A stretch of DNA of 64,000 nt from Pseudomonas hydrolytica (GTDB lineage: Bacteria > Pseudomonadota > Gammaproteobacteria > Pseudomonadales > Pseudomonadaceae): positions 310,001 through 374,000 of the forward strand of contig NZ_CP099397.1 in the NCBI RefSeq assembly GCF_021495345.1, written 5' to 3'. Of the stretch, positions 11,418 to 20,815 are shown in pieces. How positions within the stretch are numbered: position 1 is the stretch's first letter; each line of letters starts with the position of its first letter. The translations under genes and the position numbers were made by a program. The notes under the pieces were generated by a model. That model searched no databases. It was not told the DNA's origin and saw nothing but the letters and a program-made list of their open reading frames with translations.

Positions 11418-13427
11418 TCAGCGCTTGAGTAGCGCGCGCATGTTGGCCAGGGCGTCGTTGCCGCGCGCGGCCTTCACTTCCACCGGCGCTTCCTCCAGGC
11501 CTTCCCACACCAGATCTTCCGGCGGCAGCTCGTCGAGGAAACGGCTCGGCGAGCAGTCGATCACCTCGCCGTACTGCTTGCGCTTGGCGGCGAAGGTCAG
11601 GGTCAGGTTGCGTTTGGCGCGGGTGATGCCGACATAGGCCAGGCGCCGCTCTTCCTCGATGGTGTCGGCCTCGATGCTGGAGCGGTGCGGGAGGATCTCC
11701 TCCTCGAAGCCGATGATGTACACCGAGGGGAACTCCAGGCCCTTGGAGGCGTGCATGGTCATCATCTGCACGCCCTCGGCGCCTTCTTCCTCCTCCTGCT
11801 GGCGCTCGAGCATGTCGCGCAGCACCAGTTTGCCGATGGCGTCCTCGATGGTCATGTCGCCGTCTTCGTCGCGCTCCAGGGTGTTCTTCAGCGCGTCGAC
11901 GAGGAACCAGACGTTGCCCATGCGCGCGTCGGCCACCTTGTCGCTGGAGGCGTTCTGCCGCAGCCAGTTCTCGTAATCGATGTCCATGACCATGCTGCGG
12001 ATGGCGGCGATCGGGTCGTTCTGCGCGCACTCCTGGCGCACGCGGTCCATCCAGCGGGTGAAGCGCTGCAGGCGCTCGGTGAAGCGCGCGTCGAGGTGTT
12101 CGCCGAGGCCGATCTCGCCAGCCGCGGCGTACATGCTGATCTTGCGCTCGCTGGCATAGTTGCCGAGCTTTTCCAGGGTGGTCGAGCCGATCTCGCGGCG
12201 CGGCACGTTGATCACGCGCAGGAAGGCGTTGTCGTCGTCCGGGTTGACCAGCAGGCGGAAGTAGCTCATCAGGTCCTTCACCTCCTGGCGGGCGAAGAAG
12301 CTGGTGCCCCCGGAGAGGCGATAGGGAATCTGGTGGTGCTGCAGCTTCAGCTCCATCAGCTTGGCCTGGTAGTTGCCGCGGTAGAGGATGGCGAAGTCGC
12401 TGTAGGGGCGCTGGGTGCGCAGGTGCTCGGTGAGGATTTCCAGCGCCACCCGCTCGCACTCGGCCTCCTCGTTGCGCGTGCGGATCACGCGAATCTCGTC
12501 GCCATGGCCCATCTCCGACCACAGCTGCTTCTCGAACACGTGGGGGTTGTTGGCGATGAGGATGTTGGCGCACTTGAGGATGCGGCTGGTGGAGCGGTAG
12601 TTCTGCTCCAGCATCACCACCTTCAGCGACGGATAGTCCTCTTTGAGCAGCATCAGGTTTTCCGGGCGCGCGCCGCGCCAGGCGTAGATCGACTGGTCGT
12701 CGTCACCGACCACGGTGAACTGGTTGCGCATGCCCACCAGCATCTTCACCAGCAGGTACTGGCTGGCGTTGGTGTCCTGGTATTCGTCCACCAGCAGGTA
12801 GCGGATGCGGTTCTGCCACTTCTCGAGGATGTCGGGGTGCTCCTGGAAGAGCTTGACCGGCAGCAGGATAAGGTCGTTGAAGTCCACCGCGTTGTACGCC
12901 TTGAGCGTGCGCTGGTAGTGCAGGTAGACGATGGCCGCGGTCTGCTCCTTGGGCCCGCGCGCCTTGGCCAGCGCCTCGTCGGGCAGGATCAGGTCGTTCT
13001 TCCAGCTGTCGATGAGGTTCTTCACCTCGTCGGCCCCGTCGTCGCCGGCGTATTCCTTCTGCATGATGTCGGTGAGCAGCGCCTTGATGTCGCCGTCGTC
13101 GAAGATCGAGAAACCGGGCTTGTAGCCCAGGCGCGCGTACTCCTTGCGGATGATGTTCATGCCCAGGTTGTGGAAGGTGGACACGGTCAGCCCGCGCGCC
13201 TCGCTGCCGCGCAGCAGGGTGCCGACGCGCTCCTTCATCTCGCGCGCGGCCTTGTTGGTGAAGGTCATGGCGACGATGTGTCGCGCCTGGATGCCGCAGT
13301 TCTGCACCAGATGGGCAATCTTGCGGGTGATCACGCTGGTCTTGCCGGAGCCTGCACCGGCGAGCACCAGAAGTGGGCCGCCGACGTAGTTCACGGCCTC
13401 TTGTTGCCGGGGATTCAGTCGGGACAT
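11418..13427 (-). CDS. rep: ATP-dependent DNA helicase Rep (UvrD/Rep superfamily 1)
   Basis: A 669-residue 3'-5' DNA helicase that helps replication forks pass protein blocks. SF1 motifs are in order: motif I LVLAGAGSGKT, motif Ia MTFTNKAAREMKERV, motif II LLVDEYQDTN, motif III VVGDDDQSIYAWRGA, motif IV EQNYRS, motif V MTMHASKGLEFPSVYI, motif VI EEERRLAYVGITRAK. The length equals Pseudomonas Rep, and the ATG at 13427 gives MSRLNPRQQEAV. The frame remains open to 13568 but lacks homology there. Confidence 0.96.
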   Translation of the reverse strand: MSRLNPRQQEAVNYVGGPLLVLAGAGSGKTSVITRKIAHLVQNCGIQARHIVAMTFTNKAAREMKERVGTLLRGSEARGLTVSTFHNLGMNIIRKEYARLGYKPGFSIFDDGDIKALLTDIMQKEYAGDDGADEVKNLIDSWKNDLILPDEALAKARGPKEQTAAIVYLHYQRTLKAYNAVDFNDLILLPVKLFQEHPDILEKWQNRIRYLLVDEYQDTNASQYLLVKMLVGMRNQFTVVGDDDQSIYAWRGARPENLMLLKEDYPSLKVVMLEQNYRSTSRILKCANILIANNPHVFEKQLWSEMGHGDEIRVIRTRNEEAECERVALEILTEHLRTQRPYSDFAILYRGNYQAKLMELKLQHHQIPYRLSGGTSFFARQEVKDLMSYFRLLVNPDDDNAFLRVINVPRREIGSTTLEKLGNYASERKISMYAAAGEIGLGEHLDARFTERLQRFTRWMDRVRQECAQNDPIAAIRSMVMDIDYENWLRQNASSDKVADARMGNVWFLVDALKNTLERDEDGDMTIEDAIGKLVLRDMLERQQEEEEGAEGVQMMTMHASKGLEFPSVYIIGFEEEILPHRSSIEADTIEEERRLAYVGITRAKRNLTLTFAAKRKQYGEVIDCSPSRFLDELPPEDLVWEGLEEAPVEVKAARGNDALANMRALLKR

Positions 13428-13697
13428 GGGATCGATCACTGGGAAAAGGCCGCGCATTTTAACAGGCCTGGCCGCTTGTGCCGCGACCGTCCGGAACTGT
13501 GGCCTGGTGCACGTATTTGATGGGCGGCGCGCTTGGTTATTCAGCCGATTGCAGTACTCTGGTGGCACTTGCCGGTTTTTTGGCTATACCTCAGGATGTG
13601 CTCTACCTTTCACACGGATGTGGTTGATTAGACGTCGATTACGACGCGCTCAGGCGACGCGATTCGCCATCACTTCAGTGTTGTTGGGGGAGGTTGC

Positions 13698-15370
13698 TTG
13701 TCCACGCTCGTCGAACCCTCGCGGTTAGTCCTGCTGGCGGATACGTCCGATTGGGCCGAATTGTTGCGCGAGCAACTCAGCGCCCTGGGCAGCCCATCTC
13801 CGCTGATCACGGCGCCGTCTGGGCGGCTGCCAGCACGCTGTTCGACGACCACGCCAGCGGCTTGTTGCTGACCACCGCCGATCGCCTTCCCGACCCTCAT
13901 CAATGCCCCTTGCCGATCGTCCTGCTGCTCGACGAGGAACCCGTCGAAGAGCCCAGCGGCGTCAGTGACTGGCTGGTGCGCGGCAGCCTCAACCTCGACG
14001 TGCTGCGCCGCTGCCTGCGCTACGTGCGCGAGCAGGGCAATCTGCGTCAGACCCTGCAGCGCCTGGCCGAGCAGGACCCGCTGACCGGCATCGCCAACCG
14101 TCAGGGTTTCCAGACCCTGCTCGCCGCGCGCCTGGCCGAATGCAACGGTCGCGGCCTGGTGCTCGGCCATCTCGATCTGGACAACTTCCGCCACGCCAAC
14201 GACGCCCTCGGCTATCAGGCTGGTGATCGCCTGATCCTGCAGGTGGTGGCGCGCCTGAAGAGCCTGCTGCAGCCCTGCGATCAGATCGCCCGCCTGGGCA
14301 GCGACGAATTCGCCCTGCTGCTCGATGTGCGCCGCGATCCGCTGCGGGTCGAGAGCCTGGCCGAGCGCATCACCGAGGTGCTGGCCGAGCCCTACTGGGT
14401 CGATGGCGAGAGCCTGCTGATCGGTTGCAGCCTGGGCCTGGCCCATGCCCGTGCGGGCGAGGGGGCCGATCCCTTGCTGTGGCACGCGCACATCGCCATG
14501 CAGCAGGCCAAGAGTCAGCAGGGCTGCGTGTTCCATGTCTACGACGAGCGCCTCAACCGCAGTGCGCGCAGTCAGGCCGATCTGGAAGGCGAGCTGCGCC
14601 GCGCCCTGCGCCGCGACGAACTGGAGCTGCATTATCAACCGCGCCTGTGCCTGCAGAGCGGGCGCATCGTCGGCCTGGAGGCGCTGGTGCGCTGGCAGCA
14701 CGGCGAGCGAGGCCTGCTCTCGCCCAACGAATTCGTGCCGCTGGCCGAGGAAACGGGGCTGATCGTGCCGCTCGGCTACTGGGTCATCTCCCGCGCCCTG
14801 CGCGACATGCAGTGGCTGCGCGGGCGTGGCCTGCCGGCCCTGCACATGGCGATCAACCTGTCGTTCCGCCAGTTCCAGGACAGTCAGCTGCTGCCGACCC
14901 TCAGCCGCCTGATCGAGGAGCGCGGGGTGGATGCGCAGTGGCTGGAGTTCGAACTGACCGAGACCGCGGTGATGCGGCGCAGCGATCAGGTGCAGCAGAC
15001 CATGCTGGCCCTGGGGCGGCTGGGCGTGCGTTTTTCGCTGGACGACTTCGGCACCGGCTTCTCTTCCTTCGTCCATCTCAACAGCCTGCCCATCACCCTG
15101 TTGAAGATCGATCGCAGTTTCGTCGGCGGCATGGGCGCGCGCGCCGAGAATCGCCAGTTGGTGCGGGCGATGATCAACCTGGCGCACAACCTCAATCTGG
15201 AAGTGGTGGCCGAAGGGGTGGAAAACATCGAGCAACTGGACATGCTGCGCCAGTTCGGTTGCGATCAGGTTCAGGGCTACCTGATCAGCAAGGCCGTGCC
15301 GCTGGCCGAGCTGGCGCGTTTCCTGGTGTTCGGTCAGCGCCAGCCGCTGCTGGCGGTAACGCCGTCCTGA
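13698..15370 (+). CDS. Cyclic-di-GMP phosphodiesterase with degenerate GGDEF and intact EAL domain; apparent 5' frameshift
   Basis: The long frame encodes a diguanylate-cyclase-like domain with GSDEF in place of GGDEF (probably not a cyclase), then an EAL domain with EALVRWQH, AINLSFRQF, ELTET, DDFGTGFSS, KIDRSF and EGVE, the residues needed to hydrolyse c-di-GMP. The order and N-terminus resemble P. aeruginosa PA5295 (ProE). The N-terminal module starts in another frame at TTG 13698 (MSTLVEPSRLVLLADTSDW) behind GGGGGAGG. It joins the main frame only if one base is restored near 13821-13829. The main frame is itself open back to a TTG at 13694, so a full-length but altered protein is still possible. 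Confidence 0.8.
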
Positions 15371-15404
15371 CACCAGGGGTGCGCCGCGCGCACCGCCCAT
15401 GCCA

Positions 15405-16796
15405 TCAGGACAGGCAAACTTCGCCGTCGACCCTGTCCTGCCGCTGCAGGCGTGCCGTCTTCCACTGGAAGCCCAGCACCAGGCCGCTCGCGGTCACCGC
15501 CAGGCCGGCCGCCAGCCCCCACCAGACGCCCTGTGCGCCCCAGCCGAGGGCGAAGGCCAGCAGCCAGGCCAGCGGCGCGCCCACGCACCAGTAGCCGGCC
15601 AGGCCGATCACCAGGGTCGTGCGACCGTCGTTCAGCCCGCGAATGGCGCCCATGGCGATGCTCTGCAGGCCATCGAACAGCTCGAACCAGGCGGCGATCG
15701 CCAGCAGGCTGACCGCCAGGGTCACGATCTCGGCAAAGGCCGGATCGTGACGGTCGAGAAACAAACCGATGATCCATTCCGGCAGCAGCCAGAACAGCAG
15801 GGCGAACAGCAGCATCAGCGCCGCGCCCAGACCCATGCCCAGATGACCGCTGAGGCGCGACAGCGGCAGACGCCCGGCACCGTAGTGCAGGCCGACGCGG
15901 AAGGTCACGGCATAGGACAGGCCCTGCGGCACGATGAAGGCCAGTGCCACGGTCTGCATGGCGATCTGATGCGCCGCCAGCTGTACGCTGCCCAAAGCGC
16001 CCATGCACAGGGTGGCAAAGGTGAACAGCCCCTGCTCGGCGGCGTAGGTGCCGCCGATGGGCAGGCCCAGGCGCAGCAATGAGCGCATCTGCGCGCGCTG
16101 CGGGCGGCCCAGGCCGCTGCGCAAGCCGTACAGGCGGTAGTGCGGCGCACGCAGGATGTACAGCGCCAAGGCCAGGGCCATGCCGGTGCTGACCAGCGCC
16201 GTGGTCATGCCGATGCCGCCCAGGCCCAGGCCCAGGCTGGGCAGGCCGAACCAGCCCTTGATCAGTGCATAGTTGATGACGAAGTTGGCCGCCGTGCCGG
16301 CGATGCTGATGGCCATCACCGGGCCGGGATGGCCGATGGCGCTGGTGAAACCGCGCAGGGCCATGAAGCACAGGTAGCCGGGCAGGGCCAGCGACAGCGG
16401 GCGCAGGAACTCCATGGCCAGACCCGCGGCATCGGGCGCCTGGCCCAGATGCGGCAGCAGCGGGCCCAGGCCATTGAGGCACAGCGCGCTGACCATGCCC
16501 AGCAGCAGCGCCAGCCACAGGCCGTTCTGCAGCAGGCGGGTGACCCCTTGCGGATCGCCGGCGCCATGGCGGATGGCGACCAGGCTGCCCACGGCGGCGA
16601 TCACCCCGGTGCAGAAGATCGAGAAGATGAAGTAGCAGGTGGCGCCCAGCGCGCCGCCAGCCAGCTGCTTGGGGCCGAGCATCGCCATCATCAGCGTATC
16701 GGTGAAGATCATCAGCGCGTGGGCCAGCTGGGCGGAGATCAGCGGGCCGGCCAGGCGCAGCAGCGCGCCCAGCTCGTGACCAAGAGAATTCTTCAT
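15405..16796 (-). CDS. MATE-family Na+/H+-drug antiporter (NorM type)
   Basis: A 463-residue inner-membrane protein with about twelve hydrophobic segments in two homologous halves. The first helix region EXLXLAXPL-like (ELGALLRLAGPLISAQLAHALMIFTDTLMMAMLG) and the repeat in the second half (RSLLRLGLPIGGTYAAEQGLFTFATLCMGALG) are MATE hallmarks. MATE pumps expel cationic drugs and metabolites using Na+ or H+ gradients. It is divergent from a LysR-type regulator, a common arrangement for a regulated exporter; the substrate is unknown. Confidence 0.92.
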   Translation of the reverse strand: MKNSLGHELGALLRLAGPLISAQLAHALMIFTDTLMMAMLGPKQLAGGALGATCYFIFSIFCTGVIAAVGSLVAIRHGAGDPQGVTRLLQNGLWLALLLGMVSALCLNGLGPLLPHLGQAPDAAGLAMEFLRPLSLALPGYLCFMALRGFTSAIGHPGPVMAISIAGTAANFVINYALIKGWFGLPSLGLGLGGIGMTTALVSTGMALALALYILRAPHYRLYGLRSGLGRPQRAQMRSLLRLGLPIGGTYAAEQGLFTFATLCMGALGSVQLAAHQIAMQTVALAFIVPQGLSYAVTFRVGLHYGAGRLPLSRLSGHLGMGLGAALMLLFALLFWLLPEWIIGLFLDRHDPAFAEIVTLAVSLLAIAAWFELFDGLQSIAMGAIRGLNDGRTTLVIGLAGYWCVGAPLAWLLAFALGWGAQGVWWGLAAGLAVTASGLVLGFQWKTARLQRQDRVDGEVCLS

Positions 16797-16866
16797 GATG
16801 AGTAAAACTTCGGCAGGATAAGCAGCCCCGGACTGTCGGGGAATGCGTGATGACAGCTATTCTGTG

Positions 16867-16920
16867 GTTTTAGTCGGATGCTCACAAAAGGAAAAAAGCC
16901 ATGCGAGGCATGACTAAAAC
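16867..16920. promoter_or_regulatory. Inverted repeats in the MATE-lysR divergent promoter region
   Basis: Two nested palindromes lie in the 130-bp gap: perfect 9-bp arms GTTTTAGTC (16867-16875) and GACTAAAAC (16912-16920), and CATGC-GAG-GCATG (16900-16912). They end just before the LysR start and are good candidates for its autoregulatory operator, by inference. Confidence 0.45.
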
Positions 16921-16926
16921 TCATGG

Positions 16927-17853
16927 ATGGATGCCATGAATCGTCGCCTGCCACCGCTGTATGCGCTGCGCGCCTTCGAGGCCGCGGCCCGCCACGCGTC
17001 CTTCACCCGCGCCGCCGAAGAGCTGGCCATCACCCAGAGTGCGGTGAGCCGGCATATCCGCACGCTGGAGGACTACTTCGGCTGCCGCCTGTTCGAGCGA
17101 CGTGGCCGCGTTCTGCAACTGACCGACCCTGCGCGTGCGCTGCTGCCGGGGCTGAGCGAGGGCTTCGATGCCCTGGAGCGTGCCAGTGCGGCGCTGCGCG
17201 TCGATGATCAGGTGCTGCGTCTGAAGGCGCCCTCGACCCTGACCATGCGCTGGCTGCTGGCGCGCCTGTCGCACTTTCGCCTGGCCAACCCCGACAGCGA
17301 GGTGCAGCTGACCAGCGCCTGGATGGATGTCGACAAGGTGGACTTTCGCCACGAGCCCTTCGACTGCGCGGTGCTGCTGTCCGATGGCCAGTTTCCGGAT
17401 GAATGGGAAAGCGTGCTGCTGTTCGAGGAATGGCTGACCCCGGTGTGCGCGGCCGCGGACACCGAAGCCGGCCCCTGGTCGTTGGCGCGTCTGCAGGCGG
17501 CTGAGCAACTGCACCCGACCCCGGATCGCCGCGACTGGCGGCGCTGGTTGCAGGTCACCGGCCTGGGCGAGCGCATACCGCTGAAGACCGGTCAGCTGTT
17601 CGACATGCTCGAGCTGGGCATAGTCGCGGCGGCGCGCGGCTATGGCGTGTCCATCGGCGATCTGCTGATGGTGGCGGAGGACGTCAATGCCGGCCGGCTC
17701 GGCCTGCCCTGGCGTCAGGCGGTGTTCAGCGGGGCCAGCTACTACCTGGTATGGCCCAGGACGCACCGCGCCCAGGCGCGCCTGCAACGGCTGCGCGACT
17801 ACCTGCTGGCGGAGGTGGCGGCGATGCGTTTGCCGGAGGTGGAGCGGCTGTAA
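16927..17853 (+). CDS. LysR-family transcriptional regulator (GcvA-like)
   Basis: A 308-residue regulator. The N-terminal winged helix-turn-helix is LYALRAFEAAARHASFTRAAEELAIT with QSAVSRHIRTLE, followed by a type 2 periplasmic-binding-like effector domain (LKAPSTLTMRWLLARLSHF ... LLMVAEDVNAGRLGLPW) typical of GcvA relatives. In-frame ATGs at 16927 and 16936 are both possible; the second starts MNRRLPPLYALRAFE, the usual family beginning. Divergence from the MATE pump suggests control of that gene. Confidence 0.88.
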   Translation: MDAMNRRLPPLYALRAFEAAARHASFTRAAEELAITQSAVSRHIRTLEDYFGCRLFERRGRVLQLTDPARALLPGLSEGFDALERASAALRVDDQVLRLKAPSTLTMRWLLARLSHFRLANPDSEVQLTSAWMDVDKVDFRHEPFDCAVLLSDGQFPDEWESVLLFEEWLTPVCAAADTEAGPWSLARLQAAEQLHPTPDRRDWRRWLQVTGLGERIPLKTGQLFDMLELGIVAAARGYGVSIGDLLMVAEDVNAGRLGLPWRQAVFSGASYYLVWPRTHRAQARLQRLRDYLLAEVAAMRLPEVERL

Positions 17854-17876
17854 CGGCTGCGGCCTAGTCGGTCCCT

Positions 17877-17939
17877 GGTGCGCACGGCCACCCTACGGGA
17901 TGGGCCGCGCTCGGAACCGTAGGGTGCGCCGTGCGCACC
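17877..17939. repeat. REP-like palindrome pair between lysR and comM
   Basis: Two copies of the GTAGGGTGCGC motif in opposite orientation: GGTGCGCACGGC..CACCCTACGG (17877-17898) and CCGTAGGGTGCGCCGTGCGCACC (split here as 17917-17928 and 17929-17939). The gap is between convergent genes, the usual home of REP elements. Confidence 0.75.
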
Positions 17940-17948
17940 GGCAAGCTC

Positions 17949-19442
17949 TCATCCCATCCCCGGTCGGTACTGCAGCGCCTCGGCCAGATGCGTGCGTGCG
18001 ATCTGCCGCTCGTCGGCCAGGTCGGCCAGGGTGCGCGCCACCTTGAGCACCCGGTGCGCGGCGCGCAGCGACAGGCCGAGGCGTTCGCAGGCATTTTCCA
18101 GCCAGTGACGATCCGTCTCGCTCAGGGCGCAGTGCTGGCGCAGCCCCGGCAGGTCGAGAAAGGCGTTGGCCACGCCCTGGCGCTGCAACTGCAACTCGCG
18201 CGCCCGCGCCACCTTGGCCGCCGCCTCCGCGGTGCTTTCGCCATCCTGCGCCGGCACCTCCAGCGCCGTGCTTTCGCGCGCCACGGTCAGGTGCAGGTCG
18301 ATGCGGTCGAGCAGCGGTCCGGACAGCTTGGCGCGGTAGCGCTGGATCTGCTCCGGGGTGCAGCGGCAGCGGTTGCTCGCATCGCCCAGGTAGCCGCAGG
18401 GGCAGGGGTTCATCGCCGCCACCAGTTGAAAGCGCGCGGGAAAGCGTACCTTGTCGCGGGCCCGGGCGATGACGATATGGCCGCTCTCCAAGGGTTCGCG
18501 CAGCACCTCCAGAACCTTCCTGTCGAACTCGGGCAACTCGTCGAGGAACAGCACCCCCTGATGCGCCAGGGTGATTTCGCCGGGCTGCGGGCGACTGCCG
18601 CCGCCGACCAGGGCCGGCCCCGAGGCGCTATGGTGCGGTGTGCGAAAGGGGCGCTGCGGCCAGTGCTGCAAAGGCGTATGGCTGGCCACCGAATGGATCG
18701 CGGCGACCTGCAGTGCCTCGCTTTCGTCCAGCGGCGGCAGCAGGCCGGGCAGGCGGCTGGCCAGCAGCGTCTTGCCGGTGCCGGGTGGGCCGCTGAGCAG
18801 CAGGTTGTGCGAGCCGGCAGCGGCGACCAGCAGGGCGCGCTTGGCCGCCAGCTGGCCCTGGACTTCCGCGAGGTCCGGGTATGGCAGGCTCTGGCGTAGC
18901 AGCCCCTGCGCCTGATAGGGCGCGAGCGGGGCGCTGCCGTTGAGGTGCGCGGCGATCTGCAGCAGGTGATCGACGGCGATCACCTTCAGGCCCGAGGCCA
19001 GGCTGGCTTCCTCGGCATTGGCCGCCGGCACCAAGAGAGTGCGGCCGGCCGCGCGCGTGGCCAGTGCAGCCGGCAGTACGCCCTGTACCGGACGCACGGC
19101 GCCGGACAGCGCCAGTTCGCCCAGGCATTCGTATTCATCGAGGCTGGCTGCCGGCACCTGGCCGCTGGCGGCAAGAATCCCCAGGGCGATCGCCAGATCG
19201 AAGCGACCGCCGTCCTTCGGCAGATCCGCCGGGGCCAGGTTGAGGGTGATGCGTCGATTGGGGAATTCGAAGGCGGCGTTGAGGATGGCGCTGCGCACGC
19301 GGTCCTTGCTTTCCTTGACCGCGGTTTCCGGCAGGCCGACTAGGGTCAGTGCCGGCAGGCCGTTGGCCAGGTGCGCTTCGACGGTAACGGCCGGGGCTTC
19401 GACGCCGACCTGGGCGCGGCTGTGAACGATGGCCAGGGACAT
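17949..19442 (-). CDS. comM: YifB/ComM-family Mg-chelatase-like AAA+ ATPase
   Basis: A 497-residue protein with an N-terminal Lon-protease-like S5 domain (AIVHSRAQVGVEAPAVTVEAHLANGLPALTLVGLP in part, then PADLPKDGGRFDLAIALGIL), a central ChlI-type AAA+ module with Walker A GPPGTGKT and Walker B VLFLDELPEF, and a C-terminal Mg-chelatase subunit domain. ComM helicases extend branch migration during natural transformation in Vibrio and Acinetobacter; the role in Pseudomonas is inferred. It is transcribed in the same direction as ubiK, just downstream of it. Confidence 0.93.
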   Translation of the reverse strand: MSLAIVHSRAQVGVEAPAVTVEAHLANGLPALTLVGLPETAVKESKDRVRSAILNAAFEFPNRRITLNLAPADLPKDGGRFDLAIALGILAASGQVPAASLDEYECLGELALSGAVRPVQGVLPAALATRAAGRTLLVPAANAEEASLASGLKVIAVDHLLQIAAHLNGSAPLAPYQAQGLLRQSLPYPDLAEVQGQLAAKRALLVAAAGSHNLLLSGPPGTGKTLLASRLPGLLPPLDESEALQVAAIHSVASHTPLQHWPQRPFRTPHHSASGPALVGGGSRPQPGEITLAHQGVLFLDELPEFDRKVLEVLREPLESGHIVIARARDKVRFPARFQLVAAMNPCPCGYLGDASNRCRCTPEQIQRYRAKLSGPLLDRIDLHLTVARESTALEVPAQDGESTAEAAAKVARARELQLQRQGVANAFLDLPGLRQHCALSETDRHWLENACERLGLSLRAAHRVLKVARTLADLADERQIARTHLAEALQYRPGMG

Positions 19443-19476
19443 GATCGCTCCTTGATCGGTCCCACCTCCTGTTGGA

Positions 19477-19737
19477 TCAGTCGGTGGGTGGGTTCAGCTT
19501 GGCTTCCAGTTCGGCAACCTTGGCTTCCAGCGCTTCGAGGCGGGCGCGGGTTCGGGCCAGGACCACCATCTGGCTGTCGAATTCTTCACGGCTGACCAGC
19601 TCCAGCTTGCTGAAGCCGCTTTGCAGCAGCGCTTTGAACTGAGCCTCCAGTTCGGCGCGCGGCAGCGGGCTGTCGCCGCTGAACAGGCGCGAGGCGTGGC
19701 TACTGAGGGTGTCGAGCAGGGCTTTGGGCGGCAGCAT
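19477..19737 (-). CDS. ubiK: Ubiquinone biosynthesis accessory factor UbiK (YqiC/BMFP family)
   Basis: An 86-residue acidic coiled-coil protein: an amphipathic N-terminal helix (MLPPKALLDTLSSHASRLF) and a C-terminal coiled coil (RTRARLEALEAKVAELEAKL). UbiK acts with UbiJ in the soluble late ubiquinone complex under aerobic conditions. The start ATG at 19737 gives the family N-terminus; the frame continues to 19938 through the glnK control region without homology. It is divergent from glnK. Confidence 0.9.
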   Translation of the reverse strand: MLPPKALLDTLSSHASRLFSGDSPLPRAELEAQFKALLQSGFSKLELVSREEFDSQMVVLARTRARLEALEAKVAELEAKLNPPTD

Positions 19738-19807
19738 GGTCGGGTTCCGAGTACAGACGGCCGGCAGTGTAGCACGCAGCTGTACATGAGACGTTCCGGG
19801 GCGAGCT

Positions 19808-19855
19808 GCACAATTTTTGAGCATCGCCAAGACGGGCGACGCACCAAATTTGTGC
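19808..19855 (+). promoter_or_regulatory. Two NtrC-like binding sites upstream of glnK
   Basis: GCAC-N7-GAGC at 19808-19822 and GCAC-N7-GTGC at 19841-19855. The second is a full palindrome that fits the NtrC enhancer pattern GCACC-N5-GGTGC with one mismatch. They lie about 90-125 bp upstream of the -24/-12 promoter below, the usual enhancer distance. Confidence 0.7.
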
Positions 19856-19932
19856 GTATGACTTGCCTCCAGCCTGAGCCCGATGCCGCGGTTTGCCGTT
19901 AAAAGCTTGATACGCGGCACTTTTACGGGAGC

Positions 19933-19948
19933 TGGCAAGCTTTCTGCT
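19933..19948 (+). promoter_or_regulatory. Sigma-54 (-24/-12) promoter of glnK
   Basis: TGGCAAG-N4-CTGCT: the GG and GC dinucleotides are at the obligatory spacing, with one mismatch in each element to TGGCAC/TTGC. It would start transcription near 19960 and give a leader of about 190 nt. A weaker second match (TGG at 20049 and GC at 20062-20063) exists closer to the gene. Confidence 0.7.
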
Positions 19949-20096
19949 TGGAGCCCAGCGACGCATGCACCGATGCAGTTCCGGTGCGGCAGGCGAAGCG
20001 GGGGAGTGTTTCGTCGGGAGCGGTTGGTGGGTATCGGCCACGCCAGGCTGGGGCGGCCGGTGCATTACAAAAGCCAGACACTGCGCTTAGACTTGA

Positions 20097-20486
<390 letters not shown>

Positions 20487-20522
20487 GCCGCCTCCGAACC
20501 CCAAGCCCCAGGAGTAAAACCC

Positions 20523-20735
20523 ATGACTCTGCGAACTTTCGCAGGGCTAGGAGCCCTTTTGTCCTCGAATTCCGGCCATGCGCTGTGTTCGAGGGCGGAT
20601 GCCGGAGCTGGCGATGCCGTCGCCGCTCTGCTGTGCCAGACCCTCTCAGGTCTCGCGCTCCATGATGGGAACGCCTGGTCGCCTTGCGGCGCAAGGGGTT
20701 CAGCGATCCAGATCGAGCGTGACAACTACCTGTAA
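20523..20735 (+). pseudogene. Decayed 5' remnant of the ancestral Pseudomonas amtB
   Basis: Right after glnK an AGGAG ribosome-binding site leads to ATG 20523 and the peptide MTLRTFAGLGALLS, which closely matches the signal-peptide start of the usual Pseudomonas AmtB as I recall it (MTLRKFAGLGALLS). Similarity then fades: GHAL, GDA and GLAL can be placed against the following AmtB residues but the helices are lost, and the frame stops after 70 codons. I read this as the remains of the original channel gene. A small unrelated secreted peptide is the alternative. Confidence 0.5.
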
Positions 20736-20815
20736 AGCATGCGGAACGCGTCCGGCGCCAACCTGGACGTTTCAACCGAATAGCGCACAACAAAAGCGCC
20801 GGCAAGAGGTGAAAA

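Noticed and set aside
11685..13520. 611-codon open frame antisense to rep
   Set aside because: It mirrors the high-GC codon pattern of rep, has an unnatural Val/Leu/His/Gln-rich composition and no recognisable family; a shadow frame.
20049..20064. Second sigma-54 promoter of glnK
   Set aside because: Spacing is right but both elements are weaker (TGGGGC, GTGCA) than the upstream candidate, and the enhancer sites would be over 200 bp away.
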